Assembly: GCA_037380725.1 (NCBI GenBank)
Contig: JARRRL010000167.1
Coordinates: 1-5,694 of the forward strand
Origin: JARRRL01 sp037380725
GTDB lineage: Bacteria; Pseudomonadota; Gammaproteobacteria; Pseudomonadales; JANQJO01
DNA: 5,694 nucleotides
Direction: 5' to 3'
This document shows, one piece after another, positions 5,668 through 5,694 of the stretch. Position numbers and translations under genes: made by a program. Under the pieces are notes generated by a model that saw only the letters and a program-made list of their open reading frames with translations, had not been told where the DNA came from and did no database searches. The first letter of the stretch is position 1. Every line of letters starts with the position of its first letter.

Positions 5668-5694
5668 GGACTGCAATTCACCTTGATTTTATCA

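Noticed and set aside
5223..5681. Minus-strand open frame of 152 codons opposite the acyltransferase
   Set aside because: Its repetitive Glu-Gly-Ala-Val stretch is just the reverse of the PSTA repeat, and the plus-strand frame has clear hexapeptide repeats.
5666..5694. AAGGA at the window end as a ribosome binding site for a following gene
   Set aside because: No ATG or GTG start at suitable spacing is visible before the sequence ends.

Overview
The window looks like a chromosomal segment of a Gram-negative gammaproteobacterium of roughly balanced base composition. The main evidence is a minus-strand block of an LptM (YifL)-type lipoprotein, diaminopimelate epimerase (DapF) and a YigB-like HAD phosphatase. 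This is the order of the conserved lptM-dapF-...-yigB neighbourhood of gammaproteobacteria, but the DUF484 and xerC genes usually found between dapF and yigB are absent. The species cannot be named from this stretch.

Minus-strand half (about 1-2169). lptM and dapF overlap by four bases (ATGA) and form one transcription unit. A 175-bp gap holds a plausible promoter and a good ribosome binding site for the phosphatase gene. Two strong inverted repeats lie inside coding sequence: a perfect 16-bp-arm palindrome within dapF (1607-1643) and a shorter hairpin near the 3' end of the phosphatase gene (175-204). Positions 1-105 hold no gene that can be supported.

Divergent spacer (2170-2340). This AT-rich region separates the housekeeping unit from a plus-strand accessory unit. 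It should hold promoters for both directions, but only a -35-like TTGACG and a short 12-bp-period tandem repeat stand out.

Plus-strand half (2341-5667). Three tightly coupled genes encode an acyl carrier protein, a short-chain dehydrogenase/reductase and a small class I adenylate-forming ligase. Each pair overlaps by 1-4 bases. After a 116-bp spacer with a small hairpin comes a left-handed beta-helix (hexapeptide) acyltransferase with a hydrophobic N-terminus and a Pro/Ser/Thr/Ala repeat tail. My inference is that the ligase activates a free carboxylic acid, loads it on the carrier protein, the reductase adjusts its oxidation state (for example 3-oxo to 3-hydroxy), and the hexapeptide enzyme transfers the acyl group to an acceptor such as an amino sugar of a surface glycan. 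The domain assignments are secure. The pathway and substrates are not. No ketosynthase, glycosyltransferase or nucleotide-sugar gene is visible here, so this may be the edge of a larger cluster beyond position 5694.
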